Below are positions 50,355 to 62,600 of a stretch of 64,000 nucleotides of DNA, one piece after another. Below the pieces are notes generated by a model that saw nothing but the letters and a program-made list of their open reading frames with translations, did not search any database and was not told where the DNA came from. The stretch is from an uncultured Prevotella sp. (GTDB taxonomy: Bacteria > Bacteroidota > Bacteroidia > Bacteroidales > Bacteroidaceae): NCBI GenBank assembly GCA_900546575.1, contig URDM01000003.1:6918-70917 (forward strand), written 5' to 3'. A program made the translations under genes and the position numbers. Within the stretch, counting starts at the first letter, position 1. Every line of letters begins with the position of its first letter.

Positions 50355-50464
50355 AAAAGGACTCCTTTTGCACTCTGAAAGGACTCCTTTTACTCACCAA
50401 AAGGACTCCTTTTGCAACCCAAAACGAACCCTTTTGCAACCCAAAAGGACTCCTTTTGAAAATC
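50355..50464. repeat. 22-bp palindrome array E (5 units)
   Basis: Units start at 50355, 50377, 50399, 50421 and 50443, with AAAAGGACTCCTTTT as the consensus (centre base C). It is about 140 bp downstream of the giant gene stop codon. No ordinary gene occupies 50003-50602; it holds this array, the hairpin repeat and the terminator. Confidence 0.85.
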
Positions 50465-50529
50465 CGATGGATTTTAAGTGAAAAGTGAAAAGAGAAAAGT
50501 GAAAATTCCGATGGATTTTCTATACATTA

Positions 50530-50577
50530 CAAAACAAAAACGACACGAACCCGAGGTTGCCCCTTGTTCGTGTCGTT
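50530..50577 (-). terminator. Terminator of the giant-protein gene
   Basis: A 12-bp stem (AACGACACGAAC with GTTCGTGTCGTT, loop 50551-50565) is followed by TTTTGTTTTG on the minus strand. Confidence 0.85.
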
Positions 50578-50602
50578 CTTACTAATCATACTTACTAACT
50601 AT

Positions 50603-53600
50603 CTATTTCAGTTTGCGCACGCACACCTGCTTGCCCTGTCTTACAACCTCCACTATCACTACGCCTTGCGTTCCTGCCGTCATCGTTACGGCATCGGAAG
50701 TGGCTCGTGTTTGGTTTGCTATCATTCCGTTGGGCAGATACAGCCGCACGTCGTCGTCAGTCTGAAGTCCCACAATGCGTATGCGGTCGGCTGCCACGCG
50801 GCTCACATAGATTCTTGAAGCGTCGGCATCGGCAGTCTTGCGGAACGCTATCGAGAAGCGGTTGTTCTGCTCGCCCTTGGCTGTGGCGCTGAAGGTGTAG
50901 CTGCCTTCGAGCAGATCTACAGCCTTGCCAGTGCTTGCGTCCTTCAGCAATACTGCCTCGTAGTCGGTGGCATCGCATCCTTCGGGCACCTGCATCACGT
51001 ACATTCCCGCCTCGGGTACGCTGACTCCAATCTTCACTTCGCCCTCTTCGTCGAGTGCGCTGAGCAACGAGTAGCGTCCGCCGTTGCGTTCGGCGTAGAT
51101 GAGGGGTTGTGTGCCCGACATCCACTTCACGCCGTCGGCTCCCATATCATAGTCGCTGCGAGCCTCGTCGTGAGGCACTGCCTGAAAGGCGAACTCATCT
51201 GACGCATTGGCTTCAGAAGCCTGACGTGTGGCTGCGTAGGGCGCTATCGCTACTGCCATGCGTGTGGTTGAGGCGTAAGCTTCACCCGAAACGCCGGTGG
51301 ATTGTGCCACGCTGAACTTCTCGGATTCTGCAAGTGTAGCGGTCTGGGTGAACACTGCGTCGAACGGAGGAATGTGTCCCGGCTGCTCTGCATCAATAGT
51401 GAGATTCATATTGAGCGTCTGCATCTCACCCGAAGCGTCGAGCCAATAGGCTATGCGCGGATATTCCATGTCCTTGTAGTTCATCGAGCAGATGTAGGGC
51501 GAACCGAAGAGGTTCCATCCCATGTTCTCCTTGTGTGTGAACTTGGCTCCGCCGTCAGCCGGCGACGACCACGGCGAGCGGTTGTTGCTCTGCTGTAGCG
51601 TCACGTTTAGGTTGTTGCCGGTTATCTGCCACTTCGGATGCTCATTGAGCTGCTTGCTGTAGAAGCGTGCAGTGAACTTCGTTGGCGCTCCGGCATTGGG
51701 CACAAGTGCCAGTCCGATGTAGCTGAGTCGGTCGGCAGCATTCCAAGCTCCGTCATTGGCATTGTACTTATAGTCGTACTTGGCTCGCTCCTTGGCGTTG
51801 TAGGTGTAAGCCTTGAAGCGGTCGGAATTGGTGACATGGTCTACAATGAACGGCATGTACACATACTGCGACTGTCCGTTCTCGAAGTCACGTTCAACCG
51901 CCAGACGCATATATCCAAACCAGTTGTTGTGCGAACGCAGTCCGGCGTGGTGCTCAAGCAGCAGGAATGCTAAGTAAGCATTGGCATTGTAGGTGGTACC
52001 CGGGTCGGGATAGACACCGTCTTCGATAGCCAGTTCGCGACCGCTGCGCACGTACATCACCGAAGGACAATGCGGATAGTCGGCAGCGTTGATTGTCGTT
52101 GTCTCGCCATCTTTCAGCACGTTCCATGTCTCGAAGCAACCGTTGTCGAGATTATTGCGCAAACGCTTGTTGCCAAGTACGTCGTAGGCGTGGCCCACCT
52201 TGTCTATACACATCTGTGCAGCGGCATATTGTGTTGAGGTTTTAGCCCATCTGTCGAGGTTGTCGTTGTCGTCGTCGTTGAGCTGATAGCAACAGTAGAG
52301 CAGCGACGAGGGCACATAGCGCGTGTGACTGATTGTGTCGGCTACGCTGACGTTGCCCGCTACTGCCTCACCTTGCTTCCATCCCGGTGCCCGATTGGCA
52401 TAGCTTCCAAGCAGATTGGGCATGAAGCTGAACTTATTTGAGGCGTCGGTGCTGACATTCTCGATTGTTCCCTGGCTCGAAACGTTGACTGCTCTGACAC
52501 CTGAAACGGTGAGCTGTGATATTGCCGAAGGCTTGGCAGTCTGCTCCCATTTGCTGTCGTAGACGAGCGAGTTGTACAGTACGCCGTCGCCCGTACCCGA
52601 AACGTTGCACTCAACGAGCGCTCCGCCGAGCAATCCCTTACGCAGTTGGGCTGAAGCCGTTATGTCAAATCCGTCGACTACGGCATCGGCATCAATCGTA
52701 AGATTCTTAATCTTCGACATGCTGTATCCGCTTTCGAAGGCTCCATGACGCTTGCCGAGGAGGTCGCTGACCACCTTCTTGGCTCCGTCCAGTGTCTCGT
52801 CCGATGCTGATTTTTCACCGTTCATGTTGCCATAAACGTGTACACGGTCGAGTTCGAGCTTCAGATTGTCTACACTAACTTTCTGGTCGACAAACACGTA
52901 GCTGTCGTTTCCGTTGCGACGCGAGTAGAGTCCGGCAAGGTCAACAGCCGACTGGAGGTCGCCCATCGACTTGTTCCAGCTCTCGCCCGTGTTCTCAGCC
53001 GAAGCTATAGGTGTAACGTAGAGTATCTGACGCAGCTGTGCGTCGTGCTCGTAGGCACCCACATCAACGGCATCGCCTACAAGTCGGCGCTTGTTGGCAA
53101 GCTCCACTTCGGTGTCGGGAATGGCTGGATTGGCTGCCGTTATCTTTGCATCGTCATAGCCGAGCACCTCCTTCTGATAGTGAGTATTCGAACCTCTATC
53201 GAGCAAGAAGAGCGACGGGCGCAGCGTATAGTCCTTGGCTGCGGGATTGGTGAAGTTTGGTCCGTTCATGGCATCGGCATTAGCCGGACCGTTAACGACT
53301 CCATTCGGCACCTTGCCATCAGCATAATGATAGGCAAACGCCTTGTTATTGCGTGCAAATTCAGAGCCTTCTATGCCAGTAATGTCCGATTCGAACACTC
53401 CGCCTGGGGCATAAATGCTGCCTGGCTTTATCTCGGTGGTTCCGTCGGCAAGCTGCGTCAGGTCGGTCTTGTTGTCCTCGTTCTGCCATGAAACGGAGTT
53501 GAAGACGCGAGTATCGTTGAGCGAAGCCTCTCCAAACTCAGTTGTTGTAGGACTCGAAGCGATAGCCGGACCAAGGTTTTCGACAAACGTTGCGTTTACA

Positions 53601-56600
53601 ACCGTTGTCTTGCCGGTAGTGACAAGCGCCGCATTGTTGCCCACCTTTGCGGCTTCTCCGGTTTCGTTCTTGATGTTGCTCTTGCACGAATCGCTTGCAA
53701 ACACCGTATTATATATAAGCACCTTGCCCATATTCTGAGCCACAAACATTCCGCTTCCTACATTCTCACGGAATCCGCCGTTGCGTATCGTGAGCGAGCC
53801 TCGGGCATCGTCAACCTGCGCACGCAGTCCGCGACCGTAGTCGTTGCTGAATGTCAATCCCTCGATTGTTACGGGCTTGTGCTTTGTCATTACGTTGAGC
53901 AGACTGCCAGCCTTTAATATCGGCAGCTTGCTCGGAACTATAACGGTCTGCTTGGAGAAGTCCTGCTGAGCCTTGTCACCATGTCCTTCGCCCGTACATG
54001 CGCCCTTTATCGTAACCGATTCGCCCCATTCATCGCTTTCACTTGCATGCAACGAGAAGGCATTGCCGGCATAAAGTGTCGGCGAGAAGTACTCTCCGCC
54101 ACGCACATATACGGTACGTTTCTTATATCCGTCGCCCGTACTTACGGCACCATCTGGGTTTGCCATAGCGATGATGGCGCTGCGCAGGTCGGACGATTGG
54201 TTAGCCCAATCGCGTCCGTCGCCGTCGCCTTGCTCGGTATTACCAATGTAAACGCCGATGAGTTTACGGAAGTCTATCTTATACTGATACTCATACAGTC
54301 CGATGTCGATGGTCTTGTCGGCGAGAGTTCCGTCCTCGTTGAGTCCACCGAGATAACGTGCGTAGTCGGTCCATTGCGTATCGGAAACAGTGCTATTGCT
54401 GTTCATATTCGACTGACGGCGCAACATATAGCGGCTTATACCATAATCGGCAGCGAAATAAGTGCGTATTGTGTCCGACACAACTTTATTCCAGAAGTCG
54501 TAATAAGATCCGGTCTCATTGTTGAAGTTGCCCGAGTTGTCCTTCTTCAACACTCCGTCGCCGGCATCAGTAAGTATTGAGATACCTGCAGGGTTCCATT
54601 GCGACTTGAGGTCGTAGCCATCTACGCCAGCCAATGCGGTCGGTTTGGTAAAGCGCGGACCGTCAATAGCCATGTTGTCGGTGCTGAGTACTATGTTGTC
54701 GTTGGTGAGTGTGCGTACAACGCTGCCGTCTTCGCGCTTCACATCCGTGTAATCGGTCTTCGGATTGAGATTGACAAAGACGTCGCTGGCTACATGACTC
54801 ACATTCTTCAAGAACATCTGCTGACTCTTGTCTGCCTTGTTTCCCCATACAACACTGTTGCAAGAGAAGTGCTTACCTTCAAGAATCTTACCGTTCCAGT
54901 ACATTCCTGCACCCTTAGTAGCCTTGTTTCGGGCTGCTATTGAGTTCATGAAGTGCATTTCGTGATTAGTGGCATCGTTGCCGACATTGAAGTATATGGC
55001 TCCACCCATACCGTCGCCTGTACCGTCGAGCGATGGTTCGGCGCTGTTGTTGACGTAGAGCGAGTTGGCAGTATAGAAACTTCCGTAGGCGTTCTGGTCG
55101 TCATAGTTGAAGTGGAGGGCTCCACCCTTGCCTGCTTCCGAACGCATGCGCGAGTCGGCTATAGCTTCGTTGCCTGCAACAAGCGAACCCAATACAGAGA
55201 AATCGGCATCCTTGATGAAGGCGGCACCGCCATGTATGCCTCGATTGTCAATCAGTCGGCAGCGGTTGAGCGTTACGTTTACACCATTACTGTATATGCC
55301 TCCGCCGTGACCAACTTCGTTCAGTATCTCCTTACCGCTGTCGTCGAAGTCGAGGAACGACGAAGTTGCACCGTGCTGGATGGTTATTCCGTCGAGAACT
55401 ATGCCCAGCTGCTGGCGCTTCTTTTTCTTGTCGGCTTCCGCATACGGCTTATCATCGTAGGCATAAACCACGTGATAGGCACGTTCCGACTCATCGTTGA
55501 GCAGGTCGCCGGTAAGAATGGTGAGCGAGTTGAACTCCCACGGTTCAATGATATTGTTCAAGTTGAGGTCGACAAAATACGTTGACGTGTTCTGCTTGCT
55601 GTTGCGTTCGGCAAGAATATCGGTCATCTTGCCGTCGGCAACAAACGTGCCTGCCGGCTTGCCTGGGAAGTCTTCATCGACAAGTCCCTTGCCTGTGCAG
55701 TAGAGTTCCTTACCCGTAAATCCGCCATAGAGCGCCGTGTTGACCGGAATAGAGAACGAACACATACGCATATCGTTGTCGAGCTTTGTAGAAGTGGTGG
55801 TACGTGCCAGCACTGGTACGTAGGTTCCCTTAGCCAGGAGTATCTCGAAGTGGGTGTCGTCAGTAGCCTTTCCGCTTGCACGCATCTTGCGGATGTACTC
55901 CAGAGCGTTGCCGAGCGAGTTGAACGGAGTGTAGAACGAGCGTCCCACATACTTCTGCTGAATGTCTGCCGACACCTCGTTGCCGCCGTCGAGCGACACA
56001 AACAGTCGGGTGAAGAGTTTGTCGGTAGCAGCCAGGTGTACTGCAAACGCACCAACGGTGAGCTTGTTCTGCAGGTTGCTGACAGCAAATTCAACCGAGC
56101 GCATATCGTAGGTTGCCACGTCGAAGCGCTTCTTCCACACGTCGAGCATAGTAGCGTTGTCCGCTCCAGCGTGTATAAGCTGCGAGAAAGGACGCGGAAC
56201 ATACGTGTCGCCCGAACGGAAATAGCGTGTGTTCTCGGATGTCATCGAGATGTTGGGGTGGTTCGACTTGATCTTGAAAGTCTCGATGAAGCAATCGTTG
56301 AAGGGATATTCGCGACCTGTGGCAGCATTCGTTCCATCTACAGAACCGTAGAGCTTGGTGTCCTTAAAGTCCCTGTCGGAAATGCCACTCAGGTTCTTGT
56401 CGGATGCGGCAAAGTTGCCCCACACCACGCAGTTGGCTGCCATAAGCGCTCCTTCTTCAAAGAATACGCCTCCACCTGTATTCTCAGCCGTGTTGCGGAC
56501 GATTGTTGTCGACATGACATAGGCACGGTTGTCGGGTGTACCGTCTTTAGTATCGCCGTTGTCAACATACATACCAGCACCTACACGAGCCTCGTTTTCG

Positions 56601-59600
56601 TCAATCATAGTGCCGCTCACGATGGCGCCAGGCATAAGATACAGACCTCCGCCACGAACAGCCTTGTTGTGCGATATGACACAGTTGCGCACATGAGCGT
56701 TCTTCGGCACGATGGCAGCACCACCAAAAGCCTTGTGTCCGTCGTTAGTGATTGCCTCGCCGCTGATGATGAAACATCCGTCGATAGTGGCACTGCTGCT
56801 CACCGCTTCTTGGCTCCACTTCTGCAAATCGTCGGTTGGCCATGAGCCGAATGTTACGGCGTGATGCCCCACAATGCGGTCAACGGTAGAGGTGGCAGGC
56901 AACTTGGCTACTGCCGACAGAACCGTACGGCTGTTGGCAAGGGTTCCGTCTGTCAGCTTGCGCCATCCGTCCCACACGTTGCGATTGTCGTCGTACCAGT
57001 TGTAGCCTACCAGTTTTATCTTCTTTATAGTTTCAGTACCAGCGGTTTCGCTTACGGTCTGCTGCTCACCCTCGTAATATCCGCCCATCAGCGTCACTCC
57101 GTCAGGGATGAGATAGGTGTAGCTCTGAGGGTCGGAAGGGTCGGCAAGGGTGTTGGGATGATATATGAATCCCTCGCTGGAGTTGTTCATATTGTAGCCA
57201 GCCACCTTCACAACGAACTTCTTTATTGCGCTTAAATCTCTGTCACCAAACTTCTTCTTGGCGAAGCATTCGCCCGCAACATTGAGCACCTTTTGCAGTT
57301 TTTCGGCGCAGGCAGCATTCTCCGGATTGCGTCCGGAGTTGTCGCCGTAGCCAGTCTGCGTCACATAGAACACGATAGAGTCGTTGCGTGTCTCGAAATC
57401 TATGTTAGAGTAAGTGTCCGACTCGTATGCTCCGATGTCCACCTTACAGTCCTTGATACGGTCGGAGTAGTCCATATCGGTGAGCGGGAGGTATACCTTG
57501 TTCTCCTCTTTGTTTTGGTTGAGGTCTTCGGTACCGCCGTTCATACATGGAGTATTGGCCTTCAGACGATAGTCGTTGGTCTTGCGGGCATTGATGCCGG
57601 CTGCAAACGGGTTGCAAGAAGACTCCTCGCCACCTTTATATATAATGTTGCCGTTGGCTGAAGAATAAAGTTTCTCGTCGGCATTGCTACCACTTCCCTC
57701 GTTCCACACACCCGCCGTGCTGTTTGTACCGCCTATAAGGAAGCAGTTGTGGGCAGGTTTGAATGTGCCGACGCTTGTCGACGACACCTGAGGATTGTCG
57801 GGGAAGTCAGTACTCTTGTTGCCGTAGACGATACAATTGTAAAGCGACAGCTCTGACGACACACCGGTGGCGTTGCCAGCCGATGCCCACTGCTCTATGC
57901 CGGCACCGTTTCGGCGTGAAGTATTGTATGCTACGGTGTTGTTATAGAACTTGGCGTTCTCGATGAAGATACCTCCACCGCTGCCCGAAGTAGTCTGAAG
58001 GCCTATTACGCGGTTGTTTGCCACTACCATATTGTAGCCTGTGCCCACAATCATATAGGCACCGCCACCATAGTCATCGCCGTCACCCAAGCTATAAAGG
58101 TTAGAATTATTCACAGCGTTGTCATCCTTCCAATCAGTTGCAGTTATGGCGTTCTTGTCTGTAGTGAGGTTGTTGAGGATGAAACTGTTGGATATCTTCG
58201 AGTTGGCACCATCCATATAGAGTCCGCCTCCACGTGTACGGTAGCCGTGTGTGAGGTTGTTGGTGATAATAAGGTTTTCGAGTTCCACACCATGGAACAC
58301 GCGAACACCTGCACCACCGTCACGGTTTGCCATATAATTAATAAGGTATCCGTGGCGCACGGTGAATCCGTCCCACTTCACATCCTTATATTCCTTATAA
58401 GTTCCGGGCTTATCGCCATTGGTATATTTCTTCCAATACCACGAGCCCGACTCATAGCAACGATACTCATTGCCCATATAAGCATTGCCATTACCATTGC
58501 CTGCCACATTCCATGTCGTTACGCACACGTCGGGCTGATAGAGCACATAATGACGCTGACACATACCTGCTTTTTTAGACCACCAACCTGAGGCATCAGA
58601 AGCACATTCTGTAATAATGTCCATAGCAACCTTGTTGGTTCCGCCATCGTCGCCCGATATGTTCAGTTCGTCGTTCGCATTGCGGTAGACGGGCGACTCC
58701 TTGCGTATCTGAAGTATGGTCTCGTAGTCGGACTTTGTGCGACCGGCATCAGCCGAACGAGCCGGAACATACTGCGAGAGCAGCGGCTTGCGCTCCTGTT
58801 CGCCTGGTGTTCCGTCCTTGGGGAAGCCTCCGTACACCTTCACTCCATTGCGAATGACGAAGCCCTTGTAGTCGGTATATACACCGGCACCTACCCATAC
58901 AACCTTAGGTTCGAATCCAGGGTCGTTCTTGTGCAGGGCGTTGTACTTGGCTGCCATTTCCACTGCCAACTGCAATCCGCTGATGTATCGTTCCTTGCGG
59001 TCGTTGTTTATACTATTATAATAGGTGTTGCCTTGCCTGTCAAGCTGGTTGGTATTGCCCTGATAGTACTTGTCCCAGACCTTCTGCAATGAAGTTGAGC
59101 TATAGGTATTGACCCTATTCTGTGCAATAAAGCGTGTATAATGTCCCGACGCCGGACCATAATAGGGTTCGGTGCGTACTGGATTAGTGGTGTTGCCGAG
59201 ATATGTTGAATAGTTTGAGTTATCAAACGTAGCAGCAAGCATCATGCCATTATCGAGCACATATATGGAATTGTCAGCTTTATCCATATAGAGTGTGTCG
59301 CACATGGCATTGCCATGAATGGCAGTATCCCACGACTTTCCGTTGTAAATCACGCCGGGGTTGTCCTTAATCAGACTGAAGTTTGGCTTACCGTCAGTCT
59401 CGTCGAGCACCTCGTTGTTGTCCTTCGGAGCCTCGGTGTTGTACGAACGCACATAAATCACCTTGCCAGCGCGTGGCAGCAGAGCCTCAATAGCGCCCAA
59501 ATCGGGTGCGCCACCGAGATTGCGCTCGTTGCTGTAGATGTCGACTGACATATCGTCAGTAGTTGCAGCAGCCTTGTTGATGACCACCTGCATAGCCTTC

Positions 59601-62600
59601 GAACTGGTGAGCGGACGATAGTCGGCATTGCCACCATAATATACGTTGCCCGACTCGGCAGCACCCACATTTATTGAAGGGTTGGAGAAGTTGGCAGCTC
59701 CGTCCTTACCGGTAGACGCAATGTCAGAGAATGTATTGTAGCAAGATGCAGTTGACACGCCAAGCGGATACTGATTGCCAAGAGCATACGATGTATTGCC
59801 GTTGCGGTTGAGCACTTCAGGTTGCGGAGCCCACGCTATATTGTTGACAACAGTGACGTGATTGAACTCCATATTCTCTGGCATAATGCTCAACAGCCAT
59901 GGATCGTCGCCACTGGCGCTATTCTCAGGCGAAGGCACCACAGTATTGTTGTTGACAACGCAGTTGCGCATCACGAGCTTCACTTTGTCAGCCAATGTGG
60001 TGGCTCCGACAGCCGGACCTGTATAGGCTTGGTTGTTCTCGATGATGCAGTTGTCCATCTGTACGGATGCTCCATTGTACAGAAGCACACCGGCACCGGT
60101 ATGTATCGTAGCATTCTCGGTAGCGTTGCCGCCTGTCACGGCTATTCCGTCGAAGGTCACATTGGCACCATTCTGCACGCGCACCGTATGATGCGAGTGT
60201 CCGCTGAGCGCTCCAATGGTGTAGCGTCCGTCAAACTCGGTGCGACAGTTCTTTATGTCGCGGTCGGCATCGGTAGGCGTAGCGTTGGCGGAAGCCGACG
60301 GATAGCCGCCCACGATGCGTAGCGGACACTCCATGCGCGGAATGCGGTGTGACACGGCGCTGGCGTCGTTGGCGTCGTAAGAGAATTCGGGCTGGATGTT
60401 GCCCTCGCGCAGACAGATCTCGAATATGGTATTTTCGGAGGTGAGCTTGATGCTATTCTGTCCATGATAAGCTTCAGGTGTCTCTACGTTAAGTTTACTG
60501 AACGACAATGCAGCCGGCAACGTGAAGCCCTCGAAGAAGACGAGTGCCTCGTGCAGCGACGACGCATTATCGCGCCATGACGAGCCGTTGCCGTCAGCCT
60601 TTGAAGCATTGGGGTCGACATACAGACGCACAACGTCCTTGCCGTCGCGACGCAACAGAGCCGGACGGAAATCGACTACGTCGGAGTAGTAGGCTCCGAT
60701 GGTAGTGGTCTGGAATATGTCGCCGACGATGTCGGCATCGGGACGGAACAGCAGTTCGGCATCAAACATGTATTCGGGCAAACCTGCCGAGCGCAGCACA
60801 GAGCCGTTCTTGGTGGGCCAATAGTAGTCGATTGTATTCCACGTCGACTGCAGTCCGATACAGCCGATTATCTGATTCCATGAGCCATACTGCGCTGCGC
60901 CATTGTCGTTGAGCTTGAAGACGCAGTCGGCGGCATTGGTTCCGAGTGATCTTGTGCCCGACTGGTAGACGTTGTTCCACACTGCCGAGTTGGGCGATGA
61001 GAGTGCATTGTTGTAGAATCGCACTTTGTCAGCCGTGGCATTGGCAGCATATATCTGCGCCTGCTGGCCTGGCGTGGTGGTCAGACTGCCTTCGGTGCGC
61101 TTGATGCGATTGTTCCAGATGATGTTGTTTACGGCATAACAGTAGCCGTTGACGTACACTCCGCCGGTGTGCGAGGCGTTATCGTCCGACTCATCGGTAG
61201 AGGTTGAGGTGTAGTTGTTGACAATGGTGTTGTTTGTGAGGTTGCCGCACTGGTCGGCATAGACGGCACCGTTGGCAGTGTTCTCGTTGTTGGCAACTAC
61301 CGAGAGTGCGAGTATGGCATGATTGGACTGTGTGCCCTTCTTCATGTATACGCCTCCGCCATTGCGCGCCTTGTTGTTGGTTATGATGCTGCGCGACACG
61401 ATGCCGAATCCGTCGATGTAGACACCGCCACCGTCGCCCGATGTGTTCACATTATTATATATAAGGCATTTCTCGACACGTCCGCCCCCGTTGTACACGG
61501 CGGCGCCTCGTCCGGCGGCAGAGCAGTAGCGCACCACGCAGTTGCGCAGTATGGAATTTTCGCCCATAAGCACTCCGGCTCCGTCGTTAGGCAGATAGCC
61601 TTCGCTGACCGAACCTGATTCGACGGTGAGTCTGCCACCCTCGATGGTGACACCGTCGAGCACTGTCTCCTTGTCGAACATGCCTACCTTATTGTCAGCC
61701 GTGCCCACTCCATTGGCTGCAATGGGTGCAAACCACACCACATGATACGATCCGCTGTTGATTGTCCAATCACCCTTGGTGCTGTTCCAAGTAGGAGTGC
61801 TATAGTGTTCGCCCTGGAATATGGTGCGATACTCGTCGCGGAACTTCCATGTATATTGAGGATCGCGGTTGGGTCGGTCATCGGCAGAACCGTCGTAATA
61901 GCCGTCGCGCTCGTCGATAGAGGTCTCCGTGCCACGGAATCCGCCAAAGACATTGATGCCGCTGTGCATGAGGAATGCCACGGGACTGTTGTTGTCTTCG
62001 GTGATATGGGCGCTGGGGGCGTATGTTCCTGCTGCCACCCACACCTCGCCACGCTGGCCTGTGCCGTCGTTGAGGGCATTGATGGCTTTCTGTGGTGATG
62101 CGTAGGCAGTAGCCCAAGTAAGTCCGTCGTGTTCGTCGGAGCCTCCATTGGCGGCTGTCTTGACGTAGCGGCGGCGCGAAGCGGGCACCTTGGTATAGGC
62201 GTAAGCACCTATATCAATGGTGGCAGTATTGTTGTCGTCTGTGCCGAAACGGCTGTCGGCGCTGAGCGCACGGTCACCCCAGGTCTTAGAATTGTACTGT
62301 GTGGGGTCGCCTTTGGCAATGAGTGCCGAACCGTAGTCAATGGCATACGACCACTGGGGATAGTCGGTAACGGTCCAGGTGTAACTGCGGTCGTAGATAG
62401 GCGACGTAGCCGGATCCTTGAAGTTGGGCGTTGCGCCGTCGGTAGAGTTGTTGCTCTCTTCGAGAAGTACGTTGGTATCGTCGCCGGGGTCTGCCTCGCC
62501 ACGGTGGGTATAGTACGCACCATTGCGAAACTGGGGCGCCGGATGGTACTTGTTGAGTCGGTCGTTGCCCCATACTATGCTGTTGTAGACGGTGAGCTTG

